Assembly: GCF_902859895.1 (NCBI RefSeq)
Contig: NZ_CADIKM010000009.1
Span: 1-64,000 of the forward strand
Direction: 5' to 3'
Source: Pararobbsia alpina
GTDB lineage: Bacteria > Pseudomonadota > Gammaproteobacteria > Burkholderiales > Burkholderiaceae
Length of the DNA stretch: 64,000 bases
A program made the translations under genes and the position numbers. The notes below the pieces were generated by a model that saw nothing but the letters and a program-made list of their open reading frames with translations, ran no database searches and was not told the origin of the DNA. Shown in pieces: positions 1-8,629 of the stretch (positions are counted from its first letter, which is position 1; each line of letters begins with the position of its first letter).

Positions 1-333
1 CGATTCCTGGTCTTCGATCGACAGGGTGCGCGCACGCTGAAGGCCCTCGACGAGCACCTTCACGGTCCCGTCGGGAAGCTTGAGCATCTGGAGAATGTTG
101 GCGACGCAACCCACTTCGTACATGTCCGCTGGGGTCGGCTCGTCTTTCTCCGACGTCTTTTGTGCGACAAACATGATGTGCTTGCCGCCCTCCAGCGCCA
201 CCTCAAGAGCCTTGATGGACTTCGGGCGACCGACGAACAGCGGGCTCACCACACGTGGGAAAACGAGGACATCTCGCAGAGGCAGCAGCGGGAGCGTCGT
301 GCGCTCGGAAGGAAGGCGCTGGGTTGCTGACAT
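1..333 (-). CDS. lon: Lon ATP-dependent protease, N-terminal part only (runs off left edge)
   Basis: The visible 111 residues are the start of the Lon substrate-recognition domain. They begin MSATQRLPSERTTLPLLPLR and contain FVGRPKSIKALE, then LQMLKLPDGTVKVLVEGLQR, which matches the Lon family closely. Lon is a cytoplasmic AAA+ serine protease that degrades misfolded and regulatory proteins; its ATPase and peptidase domains lie outside the window. I chose the ATG at 333 because a GGGA lies 6 bases upstream; another in-frame ATG lies at 339. Strand and position put its promoter in 340-500, but no heat-shock promoter was recognisable. Other stress-protein genes (HtrA-like, clpK, psiE) lie in the same window, so this may be an accessory rather than the housekeeping copy; that is inference. 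Confidence 0.93.
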   Translation of the reverse strand, partial: MSATQRLPSERTTLPLLPLRDVLVFPRVVSPLFVGRPKSIKALEVALEGGKHIMFVAQKTSEKDEPTPADMYEVGCVANILQMLKLPDGTVKVLVEGLQRARTLSIEDQES

Positions 334-339
334 TTTCAT

Positions 340-964
340 TCCCGATAAGTGGCGCATCTACCGCCAAGTCCAGTTTGGTGAGCAGTCAGCCTGGCGGAAG
401 ACCGAGCGCTTGTGGACCGCAAAGTCCATGGAATCACGATAAACGAGCGCTCCAATGAAAACCATTCTACGAACGGACGCAACAGTCCTCCGTGGGCATA
501 ACGCGCTCATACGATTGGATATCTCGAGGTATCTAGGAAGCGAGTGTTCGAGACGTGGCGACGAAGCGCCCATGCGTGCGCGCAGGAGGCGCGGGTGATC
601 GAGTCGTTGGTTGAGGCTGCGGTGCCACGGGTGACGATGATCGTCCCGGCACGAGGACTGCCTCTGCCTTCAGAGGCATGGAGTTCCGACAGTTCGGCGC
701 GAGGAAGTCCGAGGGTTCGCCGCGGCATGCCACTGAAGCGAATGTGCTGTCTTGTCAGATCATCGAGTGCGGCCTGGCGCCATTCATAGGATCTACGCGC
801 CCGGTGCAGACGGCGTGCTCGCCTCGGCTTTTACTCTGATGAAACGGGTCAGCGAGACTGTCAACGTCTCGCTGCCGTTCGCCTTCCGAAGGTGTGTGTG
901 ACTAAAGTGGCGTTCGCAATTGGAGAGCGTACCCTTACCCTCTATTACTGCCCGGGCTCAGGCG
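340..964. other. Gene-free interval upstream of lon
   Basis: About 625 bases with only short overlapping reading frames on both strands. None has a recognisable protein, a good ribosome site or family-like composition. The lon promoter should lie at its left end. I see no convincing repeat, RNA gene or mobile-element end here. Confidence 0.5.
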
Positions 965-1234
965 TTAGTGGATATCGCCGCGGCTCCCACCCTGCACTTC
1001 CGGCTCCTGCGCCCGCTGTCGCGCCTGCAACTCCTGATCCGCGTGTCGCAGGAGGCCATAGTGCTGTTCGATCTGTTCAAGATGGTCTTGCAGACGCTTG
1101 AATGCTTCCTGGGACACTGTGTCGTCCCGGTCCCTAGGGGCGGCGACCACCTGAGACGCCAACTCGTGCAGGCGGCCGAACGCGACAGCCAACTGGACCG
1201 TGCTTTGAAGTAAGCTGTCTCTGTTCTGTTCCAT
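965..1234 (-). CDS. Small unrecognised protein, paralogue A of a tandem pair
   Basis: An 89-residue, highly charged, Gln-rich protein beginning MEQNRDSLLQSTVQLAVAFG. Its first 60 residues align closely with the neighbour at 1379-1687: QSTVQLAVA.GRLH, ASQ, PRDRDDT, then AF.RLQD..EQ.EQ.YGL. The C-terminal tails diverge but both end in Asp-(Ile/Val)-His. The ATG at 1234 has GGAG about 8 bases upstream in a leader that is also shared with the paralogue. The sequence predicts mostly helical structure, with no signal peptide or membrane segment. I do not recognise the family. Two conserved copies with conserved ribosome sites argue that it is a real gene. Confidence 0.65.
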   Translation of the reverse strand: MEQNRDSLLQSTVQLAVAFGRLHELASQVVAAPRDRDDTVSQEAFKRLQDHLEQIEQHYGLLRHADQELQARQRAQEPEVQGGSRGDIH

Positions 1235-1378
1235 GCTGAAACTCCAGTAGGTGATGGGTAGACCACGGCCCATCACCGGTTGGACTGACGTGCGCCCTGT
1301 AGTTCACCTCGCTGATTCCCAACGTGTCAACTCCCTGGAGAGCGCAGCTTTCCCGCTCCTACTGCCCGCCCTCAGACA

Positions 1379-1687
1379 CTAGTGGACATCGCGGCTATCG
1401 CGGCTACCAGCCTGTTGGCGCTCCGCCCCCTGCTGTCCGCGCTGCCGGCCCTGCCACTCTTGATCCCGCTGCCGGCCCTGATCCGCGTCGCGGGGGAGCC
1501 CATACAGCTGTTCGTTCTGCTCGATTTGATCTTGCAGGCGGTTAAATGCTTGCCGGGACACCGTTATAGTGTCGTCCCGATCTCTAGGGCCAGCGTTAAC
1601 CAGCTGAGACGCCACGTCGTGCAGCCGGCCAAGCGCGACTGCTAACTGGACCGTGCTTTGAATTGAGTTGTCTCTATTCTGTTCCAT
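1379..1687 (-). CDS. Small unrecognised protein, paralogue B of a tandem pair
   Basis: A 102-residue protein beginning MEQNRDNSIQSTVQLAVALG, the upstream partner of the copy at 965-1234 on the same strand. The conserved part spans about residues 1-65. The tail (about 66-102) is a low-complexity Gln/Arg/Asp/Gly run, longer than in paralogue A. GGAG lies about 8 bases before the ATG at 1687, in the same leader context as its twin. About 140 bases separate the pair, so they arose by tandem duplication and have since diverged mainly in the tail. Function unknown; a small helical, possibly regulatory protein is the most that can be said. Confidence 0.65.
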   Translation of the reverse strand: MEQNRDNSIQSTVQLAVALGRLHDVASQLVNAGPRDRDDTITVSRQAFNRLQDQIEQNEQLYGLPRDADQGRQRDQEWQGRQRGQQGAERQQAGSRDSRDVH

Positions 1688-2382
1688 GCTGATACTCCAG
1701 TTGGTTACAATTTAGGGCAAGTCGCGATTACCCGCTCATTGCAAGGCGCTCCTGGAAGATCTATCCACGCAGGACTGCGACAACTGCCCGTTGGGAGAAC
1801 AGACAGGTCCACGGCTCACAAGGCGGCTATGGAGATCGAGCTAACTCACAAACCGCCCGCTACACCTTGGATGCCTATTCGATCGGTGTGGAATACTAAA
1901 TAAAATCGAAACAGGAAACCTATCGAAGCGTTCAATTCCTCGGGGTTAGGACGCAGGTAGGTGGCTAGTTCCGTGCAACATAGAAGCAGTCCGATAGACT
2001 GCAACCGTCTTTGGCGCGTTGCTTTGTAAGCAAGCTGCTACACAACAGATCCAGACGAACAAGATAGCTTCCGCCCCAGAGAACGTTTTATCCCGTAGGA
2101 TTCCTCACCACACCGCACTTCTCTAGGAATTTGAAGACTAGCCCGTTGCCCGTCATATTCAATGATACTTTTGTAACGCTAGTTATCGCCCAGGGCGACG
2201 ATGTCGTATCCCCGCGTATCTGCCCCTTGGCAGTAAAACTGCAGCGGATTTGGCTCGGCCGGTTCCACACAGTCAAGCGACGGTCAAACGTCTTCATAGA
2301 CGTGCGGACCTAGGACCGCAACTGGCCGACCATGGTCCCACGGCGATCCAAAATGCATTTTTCGACGGCGATTGTCAAAAAT
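1688..2382. other. Mostly non-coding interval, lower GC than surroundings
   Basis: The stretch from about 1860 to 2120 is visibly richer in A and T than the flanking genes. Apart from one doubtful minus-strand frame at 2088-2297, I see no gene. The promoter of the small paralogue pair should lie in 1700-1800. No inverted repeat or insertion-sequence end was recognised. Confidence 0.4.
2088..2297 (-). CDS. Doubtful small open frame, 69 residues
   Basis: This frame starts at an ATG with AGG about 10 bases upstream and encodes a soluble-looking protein (MKTFDRRLTVWNRPSQ at the start). Its composition is more protein-like than the other short frames around it, and it lies on the same strand as the histidine kinase gene to its right. 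There is no recognised motif. A plus-strand frame covers the same bases, so this may be a chance frame. Confidence 0.2.
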   Translation of the reverse strand: MKTFDRRLTVWNRPSQIRCSFTAKGQIRGDTTSSPWAITSVTKVSLNMTGNGLVFKFLEKCGVVRNPTG

Positions 2383-3864
2383 CTACGCATCTCGTTCGAA
2401 TGGAAGACTGAACTCGAACCTTGCGCCGTATCCGGCATTGTTCATCACACGCAGCTCTCCGCCGTGAGCTCGAACAATTGAACGGCATATCGACAACCCA
2501 ACCCCCATGCCCTGAGGCTTCGTGGTGAAGAAAGCCTCAAAGAGCTTGCTGGCGTTCTCGGCATCAATCCCCTTTCCCGAATCTTGCACCGCGACAATCA
2601 CACTGCCCTCGTCGCTGCGCCGCAACTCTATCAAGAGCTCGCGAGCCCGATCCTCAACGCTGTCCATCGCCTGGATGCCATTCATGATCAGGTTAGTCAT
2701 CACTTGCGCCAACTGGATCCGATCACCGAGGACGACGGGCAGGCCTGTCGCAAGCTTCGTCCTCAACGTAACGCTGTGATTCAAGACCTCACGTTGCACG
2801 AGGGGGAGAACGTCGTTGACCACCTCGTTGATCTCGAGTCGCGTCATCTGTGGGGGGGTCCGCTTGGCTAGCATGCGCACGCGCAAGAACAGTTCCGTCA
2901 AGCGTTTGCTTTCACAAACGACACGTCGTAGGCCGGGCAGTGCCTCCTCCAAGTTGGGCGTGTCCCGGTCGAGCCATCGTAGAGACGCTGTGGTGTCAGC
3001 GGAGATCGCGCAAAGCGGCTGCGCAAGTTCGTGAGCCAACGATGCACCCAATTCCCCAACCGTCGTCAAACGAGTCACCTGCTGCAGCGCTTCTTCCTTC
3101 CGCTTGCGTTCAGTAATATCCGTGCTCGTTTCGAGCGTCGCGATCGGTCGACCCTGATCATTTCGCAGCAGCGCCCAGCGGGTTGCCACTGCGGCTTCTA
3201 ACCCGTCTCGCCGGGCATTGATCAATTCCCCCTCCCAGCGGCCCGTTGCAGACAGAGATTCCTTGATATCTCCGAGCGTCACGGGAAAACGCGTGCGCAG
3301 GACGGAGTGAGCAACCTTTCCTAGCACCTCTTCCTTCTTCCATCCGTAAAGCGCTTCGGCACCGTTGTTCCAATAGGTAATCACGTCTTCCATATCTCGA
3401 ACCATCACGCAATCGTGGGTGAGGTCGAGAAGCTGCGCCTGCTTCCGATGGACTTCACTAAGTCGACGAGCCCGGTGCACGAGCGAGGTAACAACAAGGG
3501 ATGTGGTGAGGAAAGCAAGCAATGCTGCGACATTCTGCACGCTATCTACTCGGAAGCTGAAGATCGGTGGCGCAAAGAAAAATTCGAGGCAGCCAACAGC
3601 AATCACCGAGAAGATGGCTGAGCAAACGAGGCAGTCCAATAGAGACAGCAGCAAGATCTCAATCAGATAGACAAACGCCGCGACCGTCAAGCCGACATCA
3701 AATCCGAAACACAGCCAGGTCGCGAGCGCCAAGCCAATGCCTCCCCCGGACAAGATTTTGGCAATCGAGCGCGATCTGACGATCCGGTCGGCCTTCGTGT
3801 CTGAGTGCAACATTTGGTAGGCACGGTACGAAGAGCGATCGTTCATTCCAGTATCGAGTGTCAT
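2383..3864 (-). CDS. Membrane-bound PAS sensor histidine kinase (orphan)
   Basis: A 493-residue sensor kinase. Residues about 35-130 form a compact four-helix membrane region of the KdpD/DUF4118 type. Residues about 145-255 are a PAS domain ending in the usual DITERK linker. A HisKA dimerisation helix follows, with the phospho-acceptor His in SLAHELAQP. The catalytic domain shows the N box (NLIMNGIQAM), G1 (DSGKGID) and G2 (MGVGLSI). It would phosphorylate itself in response to a redox, light or ligand signal and pass phosphate to a response regulator, but none is adjacent. The transmitter half closely resembles that of the giant kinase at 16967-22492, so they may share a partner. The start is uncertain: a second ATG lies at 3846. 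Confidence 0.88.
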   Translation of the reverse strand: MTLDTGMNDRSSYRAYQMLHSDTKADRIVRSRSIAKILSGGGIGLALATWLCFGFDVGLTVAAFVYLIEILLLSLLDCLVCSAIFSVIAVGCLEFFFAPPIFSFRVDSVQNVAALLAFLTTSLVVTSLVHRARRLSEVHRKQAQLLDLTHDCVMVRDMEDVITYWNNGAEALYGWKKEEVLGKVAHSVLRTRFPVTLGDIKESLSATGRWEGELINARRDGLEAAVATRWALLRNDQGRPIATLETSTDITERKRKEEALQQVTRLTTVGELGASLAHELAQPLCAISADTTASLRWLDRDTPNLEEALPGLRRVVCESKRLTELFLRVRMLAKRTPPQMTRLEINEVVNDVLPLVQREVLNHSVTLRTKLATGLPVVLGDRIQLAQVMTNLIMNGIQAMDSVEDRARELLIELRRSDEGSVIVAVQDSGKGIDAENASKLFEAFFTTKPQGMGVGLSICRSIVRAHGGELRVMNNAGYGARFEFSLPFERDA

Positions 3865-4321
3865 GGCAACCCCAGCCGCCGATCCGACAGTTCCGTCAGA
3901 CGCCGATGGTGAACCACCCGGTCGCGTTTTCCCTCATCAGCAGAATTAGGGCGCCATCCGGACTCCGCCATGTGAGCTTACTCGCATCAGCCTCGGCGTC
4001 CATCGGCGGCAACCCTCCTTAAGTCCTCACCTATCGCAAAGTTCCCTTTTCCGCTTCACGTTGGCTCAACTGGACCGATGACTGATGCCGATAACGGCGG
4101 TAAAGGCTGCTTAGGGGAAGCAGGCGTCCGAGGTGCTGACGCAACTGGCGCGCTACGCGATGTACCGGCTACCTCCAGCCAACTACCCGTTCGGGTGGTG
4201 TGCGTCCCTTGACGTTCTGTCATTCTGAATCCGCCCGTCGCCACTCACTAACACAGGATCCGTGTGCAATGGGCGGTGTCAGGCGCGAGCAGGTCGCGTC
4301 GCAAATGACCGGAGACTTCAC
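3865..4321. other. Divergent intergenic region between kinase and HtrA-like gene
   Basis: About 455 bases separating a minus-strand histidine kinase gene from a plus-strand protease gene, so it should carry both promoters. Short frames on either strand have no family character. I could not point to a specific promoter or operator. Confidence 0.4.
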
Positions 4322-5260
4322 ATGGAAAATACATCGTCAAGCGCAAATCCGTTGCTGGAGCTATCCGCCAATCTGGCGGCAATCGTCGAGCGCGTCGGAC
4401 AAAGCGTCGTCGCGGTACACGGTCGGCGTCGCATTCCGTCAAGTGGAGTAGTCTGGCGGCATGGCATCGTTGTCACCGCTGCGCACACGCTCAGACGCGA
4501 GGAAGGAATCGAGCTCACCCTGCCCGATGGCCGTGTAGCCGCCGCGGTCCTGGCGGGGCGGGATACGAGCACCGACGTCGCCGTGCTGAAACTGGACGGC
4601 GTGGACCTGGACCCCGTCGAGTCCGGCGATGCCCGCTCGCTCAAGGCGGGTCATCTTGTGCTCGCGGTCGCGCGGGCAGATGAGTTTGGCACCAGTGCCG
4701 ATTTCGGCGTGGTCGGCAGCGCTGGCGGTCCCTGGCGCACTTGGCGCGGCGGTCGGCTCGATTCCTTCGTGCGACTGGATGGCGGCCTGCACCCGGGTTT
4801 CTCCGGCGCAGCCGTCGCGGATGCGCGCGGGCGGGTCATGGGCATCTGCACATCGGCGCTGGCGCGTGGCTTCGGTATCGTGATTCCCGGGATGACCGTG
4901 GAGCGCGTCACGGACGAATTGCTGGCTACCGGGCGAGTCTCACGGGGCTACCTTGGCGTCGGCACTCAGCAGGTGACCCTGTCGGATGCGTGGATCAAGA
5001 AAATGAACCTGTCTTCCAACCGCGGATTGCTGGTCAATTCGCTCGCGCCGGGCGGTCCCGCCGAGGTGGCGGGCGTGCTCCTGGGCGATGTGCTGATCGA
5101 ACTGGACGGCAAGCCGTGCCGCGACATGGACGACGTGCAAACCGCACTTGGCTCCGTAAGCATCGGACAGCCCTTGAAAATCGGGCTGATCCGGGGCGGC
5201 GAACGCACCGAGTGCTCGGTCACCGTCGGCGAACGCCCACAACGGGATTCATGCAGGTGA
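4322..5260 (+). CDS. HtrA/DegP-like trypsin-fold serine protease with PDZ domain
   Basis: A 312-residue protein. Residues about 15-205 are a trypsin-like domain with an apparently complete triad: His55 in VTAAHTL, Asp85 in STDVAVLKL and Ser161 in HPGFSGAAV. The nucleophile loop is GFSGA, not the usual GNSGG. A PDZ domain follows from about residue 215 (GYLGVGTQ, then LAPGGPAEVAGVLLGDVLIEL). I see no signal peptide or membrane anchor at this start, which has GGAG 8 bases upstream. Unlike most HtrA proteins it may therefore be cytoplasmic, or use an unseen upstream start. The LuxR-type regulator follows 18 bases later, so they are probably co-transcribed. The likely role is quality control of damaged proteins under stress. 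Confidence 0.85.
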   Translation: MENTSSSANPLLELSANLAAIVERVGQSVVAVHGRRRIPSSGVVWRHGIVVTAAHTLRREEGIELTLPDGRVAAAVLAGRDTSTDVAVLKLDGVDLDPVESGDARSLKAGHLVLAVARADEFGTSADFGVVGSAGGPWRTWRGGRLDSFVRLDGGLHPGFSGAAVADARGRVMGICTSALARGFGIVIPGMTVERVTDELLATGRVSRGYLGVGTQQVTLSDAWIKKMNLSSNRGLLVNSLAPGGPAEVAGVLLGDVLIELDGKPCRDMDDVQTALGSVSIGQPLKIGLIRGGERTECSVTVGERPQRDSCR

Positions 5261-5278
5261 ACGCCGGGAAACGGTCAA

Positions 5279-5947
5279 ATGTCGGATGGCCAGATGGCAC
5301 AGATGGGCGCAGTCCAGGTCGCGGTCATTGCGGATTCGCCGCAGGTGCGCGCAAGCCTGCAAGCGCTTGTCGAGACCAGTCCGGCACTCAGATTCGTGGC
5401 CAGCGCAGCGGACGCCGAAATGCTAGCCGACCGTCTTGCCGGTTCAGTACCGGATGTGATCGTGATCGACGTGGAGCCCGCGGCCAGCAACGCACCCCAA
5501 GATGGACTGGACGCAGGGCACGCGCCATCGGCGCTCGTCCTGTTGATCGACGAGGCGGATGGCGACTGGATCCTGGATGCATTGCCGGGTGATGCGATGG
5601 CGATCGTGCTGCGCAACGCGATGCCAGGCGAAATCGTCGCATCGATCGAAGCCGTGGCCGCGGGCCTTGACGTGATGTCGCCGGAGATCCTCGCGCGACT
5701 GCTGGCCGCACGTAAACTGCCCCGGCAGACGGCGCCCGAAATGCCCTTCGAAGCCCTGACCTTGCGCGAGATCGAAGTACTGACGATGCTCGCCGACGGA
5801 CTCGTCAACAAGGAGATCGCTCGGCAACTCGATATCTCGGACAACACGGTGAAATCCCACCTCTCCTCGATTTTCGGCAAACTGGGCGCAAGCAACCGCA
5901 CTGAAGCGGTGATGCTCGGTATGCGGCGAGGATTCATCATGGTGTAG
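5279..5947 (+). CDS. LuxR/NarL-type response regulator with atypical receiver
   Basis: A 222-residue regulator. The N-terminal half looks like a receiver domain: the candidate phospho-acceptor Asp is in PDVIVIDVEP, but the later conserved Thr/Lys positions are not evident, so phosphorylation is uncertain. The C-terminal HTH_LuxR domain is clear: LTLREIEVLTMLADGLVNKE, then NTVKSHLSSIFGKLGASNRTEA. GGGA lies about 9 bases before the ATG. It follows the HtrA-like protease by 18 bases and probably regulates the local stress genes or its own operon. No cognate kinase is adjacent; the nearest one (2383-3864) is divergent. Confidence 0.85.
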   Translation: MSDGQMAQMGAVQVAVIADSPQVRASLQALVETSPALRFVASAADAEMLADRLAGSVPDVIVIDVEPAASNAPQDGLDAGHAPSALVLLIDEADGDWILDALPGDAMAIVLRNAMPGEIVASIEAVAAGLDVMSPEILARLLAARKLPRQTAPEMPFEALTLREIEVLTMLADGLVNKEIARQLDISDNTVKSHLSSIFGKLGASNRTEAVMLGMRRGFIMV

Positions 5948-6044
5948 CGAATCGACGCGATGCCGAAGTGGGTCTATGGCGGGCTGCAGTCGGATGCAAC
6001 CGACTCATATCGACACAGGGGTACAAGTCCCATTGCGAGCGTCT

Positions 6045-7433
6045 TCACGGATTCTCGCCTGCGATGATCGGCGCGAGCCCGACACCGGCGCGAAGCAGTC
6101 GCGCTTCGTGCGTGGCCGGCGCGCTGAGCAACAGGCTGGTCGGCATCTGCGCGGCGCCCAAGCCGTTCGGCAACGCAAGCCCGCAAGTATTGAGCATATT
6201 GCCAAGCAACGTATTGCAGATCGTCTTCAGGTTCACACGGGCGAACACGTCGGGATCGGCCGCAAGCGGCGCAATCGGCGGCGCGACGTGCGGCACCGTC
6301 GGCATCACGAGCAGCGCGTCGCCGAGCGTAGCCCATAGCGAGCGCTGCAAGGCGACGCGGCCACGCTGCAATGCGTCGAAGTCCTCTGCCGACATCGTCT
6401 TGCCGCCCATCATCCGCTTATAGACGGTCACATCGATTTGCGCATGGCGCGGGCTCTCGAGCAGTTCGCGATGCGATTGATAACCCTCGGCTGCAGCAAT
6501 ATTGCCGTGACGCGCGATCAACTCGCGCACCTGCGTAAGCTCCGGGACAGGTTGCCAGCGCACTTGCACACCGGCGGCCGCCGCTCGCTCAAGCGAAGCG
6601 ACGAAGTTGCGCCGCACTTCTGGCTCAACCTCATCGAGTATCGCGTTTTCCGGAGCGACCAACGTCAGCGATGCCAACGACGTCGCGTCGGGTGCGAGCG
6701 ATGGGGCCTTAAGGCCGCGCAATGCAAAGTCGAGCAAATAGCAATCGGCGACGTCGTGCGCGAACACGCCGATCGTGTCGAGCGTGCGCGACAGCGGGAA
6801 TACACCGTCGGTGTCGATCCATTGCTCGGAGGTCTTGAAGCCGACCACGCCATTGAATGCCGCGGGCGTGCGCACAGAGCCGCCCGTATCGGTGCCGATT
6901 GAGACCGGCACGAGTCCTGCGGCGACGGCCACAGCGGAGCCTGAGGACGAGCCTCCGGGCACGCGCGGCATGTCGCTTGCGCGCGGATTCAACGGCGTGC
7001 CGAAATGCGGATTAAGCCCGAGCGCGGAGTAGGCGAATTCAGACAGATTGGTTTTGCCGAGCGTCACCATACCCGCGGCGGCGAGATGGCGCACGATCGG
7101 CGCATCATGCTGCGCTGGTGGCGCGTCCCGATAGACGGCTGACCCAGCGGTGGTCGCGAGACCTTCGATATCGATCAGGTCTTTCCATGCGACGGGGACG
7201 CCATCAAGCGGACCAAGAGGCCGACCGGCTCGATAGCGAGCCGCGCTTTGCGCCGCCTCGCGTCGCGCCCGTTCGAAGCAGGTGGACGTAAAGACGCCCG
7301 AGTTTTTCCCCCTCTCGATACGCTCGACGAAGTAGTCGGTCAGCTCGCGCGGTTCGACTTTGCGATCATGCAACAGGCGGCCGAGCTCCGCCGCCGTGAG
7401 CGCTTCAAACGGGGAAGACGATATGAACGTCAT
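6045..7433 (-). CDS. Amidase-signature-family hydrolase
   Basis: A 462-residue amidase-signature enzyme of the GatA/AtzF type. The Ser-cisSer-Lys triad is visible: Lys84 in AWKDLID, the serine run in PGGSSSGSA (162-164) and Ser186 in GTDTGGSVRTPA. It hydrolyses a small amide or urea-like bond in the cytoplasm. Its start overlaps the stop of the upstream dehydrogenase gene by four bases, so the two are translationally coupled. This suggests its substrate belongs to the same organic-acid pathway, for example an amide that releases a hydroxy- or dicarboxylic acid. GatA of the tRNA amidotransferase is unlikely, because no gatB or gatC is nearby. The precise substrate cannot be read from the sequence. 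Confidence 0.85.
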   Translation of the reverse strand: MTFISSSPFEALTAAELGRLLHDRKVEPRELTDYFVERIERGKNSGVFTSTCFERARREAAQSAARYRAGRPLGPLDGVPVAWKDLIDIEGLATTAGSAVYRDAPPAQHDAPIVRHLAAAGMVTLGKTNLSEFAYSALGLNPHFGTPLNPRASDMPRVPGGSSSGSAVAVAAGLVPVSIGTDTGGSVRTPAAFNGVVGFKTSEQWIDTDGVFPLSRTLDTIGVFAHDVADCYLLDFALRGLKAPSLAPDATSLASLTLVAPENAILDEVEPEVRRNFVASLERAAAAGVQVRWQPVPELTQVRELIARHGNIAAAEGYQSHRELLESPRHAQIDVTVYKRMMGGKTMSAEDFDALQRGRVALQRSLWATLGDALLVMPTVPHVAPPIAPLAADPDVFARVNLKTICNTLLGNMLNTCGLALPNGLGAAQMPTSLLLSAPATHEARLLRAGVGLAPIIAGENP

Positions 7434-8512
7434 TGTTCCAATGCGGCGGCGATGGCCTTGCCGACGCCGGTAGTATCGGCTGTGCCGCCGAGATCCGGGG
7501 TGCGCGGTCCTTCGACCAGTACCGTTTCGATTGCATGGATGATCGCATCATGCGCCTCGCGGTAGACACCGCTTCCGTTGCCGAGGAAATCGAGCATCAT
7601 CGCACCTGACCAGATCATCGCGATCGGATTGGCAATATTTTTGCCGTAGATGTCGGGCGCCGAGCCGTGAACCGGCTCGAATAGCGACGGGAACCGGCGA
7701 TCCGGGTTCAGGTTCGCCGACGGCGCGATGCCGATGGTGCCGGCGCAGGCAGGGCCCAGGTCCGAAAGGATATCGCCGAACAGATTCGAGGCGACGACGA
7801 CATCAAAGCGCTCCGGGCTCAGCACGAACCGCGCGGACAAGATATCGATGTGATATTTGTCCCAGTGCACGTCCGGATAGCACTTCGCCATCGCCTCGAC
7901 GCGTTCGTCCCAATACGGCATCGTGATCGAGATGCCATTCGACTTCGTCGCCGAGGTCAGATGCTTTTTCGGCCGGCTCTGAGCGAGATCGAAAGCAAAA
8001 TCGAGAATCCGGTCGACGCCCTGGCGCGTAAAGACAGTTTCCTGAACCACGAACTCGCGGTCGGTCCCTTCGAACATGCGGCCACCGACCGACGAATATT
8101 CTCCTTCGGTGTTTTCGCGCACCACATAGAAGTCGATGTCGCCCGGCTTGCGCCCTGCCAGAGGACACGGCACGCCGGGCATCAGGCGCACCGGACGCAA
8201 GTTCACGTATTGCGAAAAATCGCGCCGGAAGCGCAGTAGCGAACCCCACAGCGAGATATGGTCCGGCACGGTCGCGGGCCAGCCGACCGCGCCGAAAAAG
8301 ATCGCCTCGAACTGCATCAACTGGTCGAACCAGTCGTGCGGCATCATTTCGCCGTGCTGTGCGTAGTAATCGCAGTTGGCCCAATCCATCGTGGTGAATT
8401 CGAGGTTGATGCCGAACCGACGTGCCGCCGCTTCGACCACGCGCATGCCCTCCGGCATCACTTCCTTGCCGATGCCATCCCCGGCGATAACCGCAATCTT
8501 GTGTGTTTTCAT
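7430..8512 (-). CDS. Tartrate dehydrogenase / D-malate dehydrogenase family enzyme
   Basis: A 360-residue member of the isopropylmalate/isocitrate dehydrogenase superfamily, subgroup TtuC/DmlA. Diagnostic stretches are IAVIAGDGIGKEV near the N-terminus, FYVVRENTEGEYSS, the metal-binding VVASNLFGDILSDLGP, and the NAD-site region FEPVHGSAPDIYGK. It oxidises tartrate or D-malate with NAD, with oxidative decarboxylation in some members. It is coupled to the amidase gene by an ATGA overlap and is transcribed away from the LysR gene at 8630. That arrangement is the same as in dmlA-dmlR loci, where the LysR protein activates the dehydrogenase gene. Tartrate and D-malate cannot be told apart here. 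Confidence 0.9.
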   Translation of the reverse strand: MKTHKIAVIAGDGIGKEVMPEGMRVVEAAARRFGINLEFTTMDWANCDYYAQHGEMMPHDWFDQLMQFEAIFFGAVGWPATVPDHISLWGSLLRFRRDFSQYVNLRPVRLMPGVPCPLAGRKPGDIDFYVVRENTEGEYSSVGGRMFEGTDREFVVQETVFTRQGVDRILDFAFDLAQSRPKKHLTSATKSNGISITMPYWDERVEAMAKCYPDVHWDKYHIDILSARFVLSPERFDVVVASNLFGDILSDLGPACAGTIGIAPSANLNPDRRFPSLFEPVHGSAPDIYGKNIANPIAMIWSGAMMLDFLGNGSGVYREAHDAIIHAIETVLVEGPRTPDLGGTADTTGVGKAIAAALEQ

Positions 8513-8568
8513 TGACTCTCTCGTCTTGCAATGGGCTTACCGGAACCAACGAAGCCTTACCGAGGCGA

Positions 8569-8600
8569 ATCATAGCGCGCACGCTTCGCGATATAGTGAT
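8569..8600. promoter_or_regulatory. Candidate LysR operator in the divergent promoter region
   Basis: An imperfect dyad in the 117-base gap between the dehydrogenase and LysR genes. ATCATAGCGCGC on the left is partly mirrored by CGCGATATAGTGAT on the right. LysR proteins usually bind such interrupted dyads between themselves and their target gene. This is pattern-based only. Confidence 0.3.
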
Positions 8601-8629
8601 CGCTTGCGTGATCCAATCGACTACAAAAA

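Noticed and set aside
4741-5592. A 283-residue frame spanning the HtrA and LuxR genes
   Set aside because: It is an out-of-frame, Arg-rich shadow of two genes with clear domains and their own ribosome sites.
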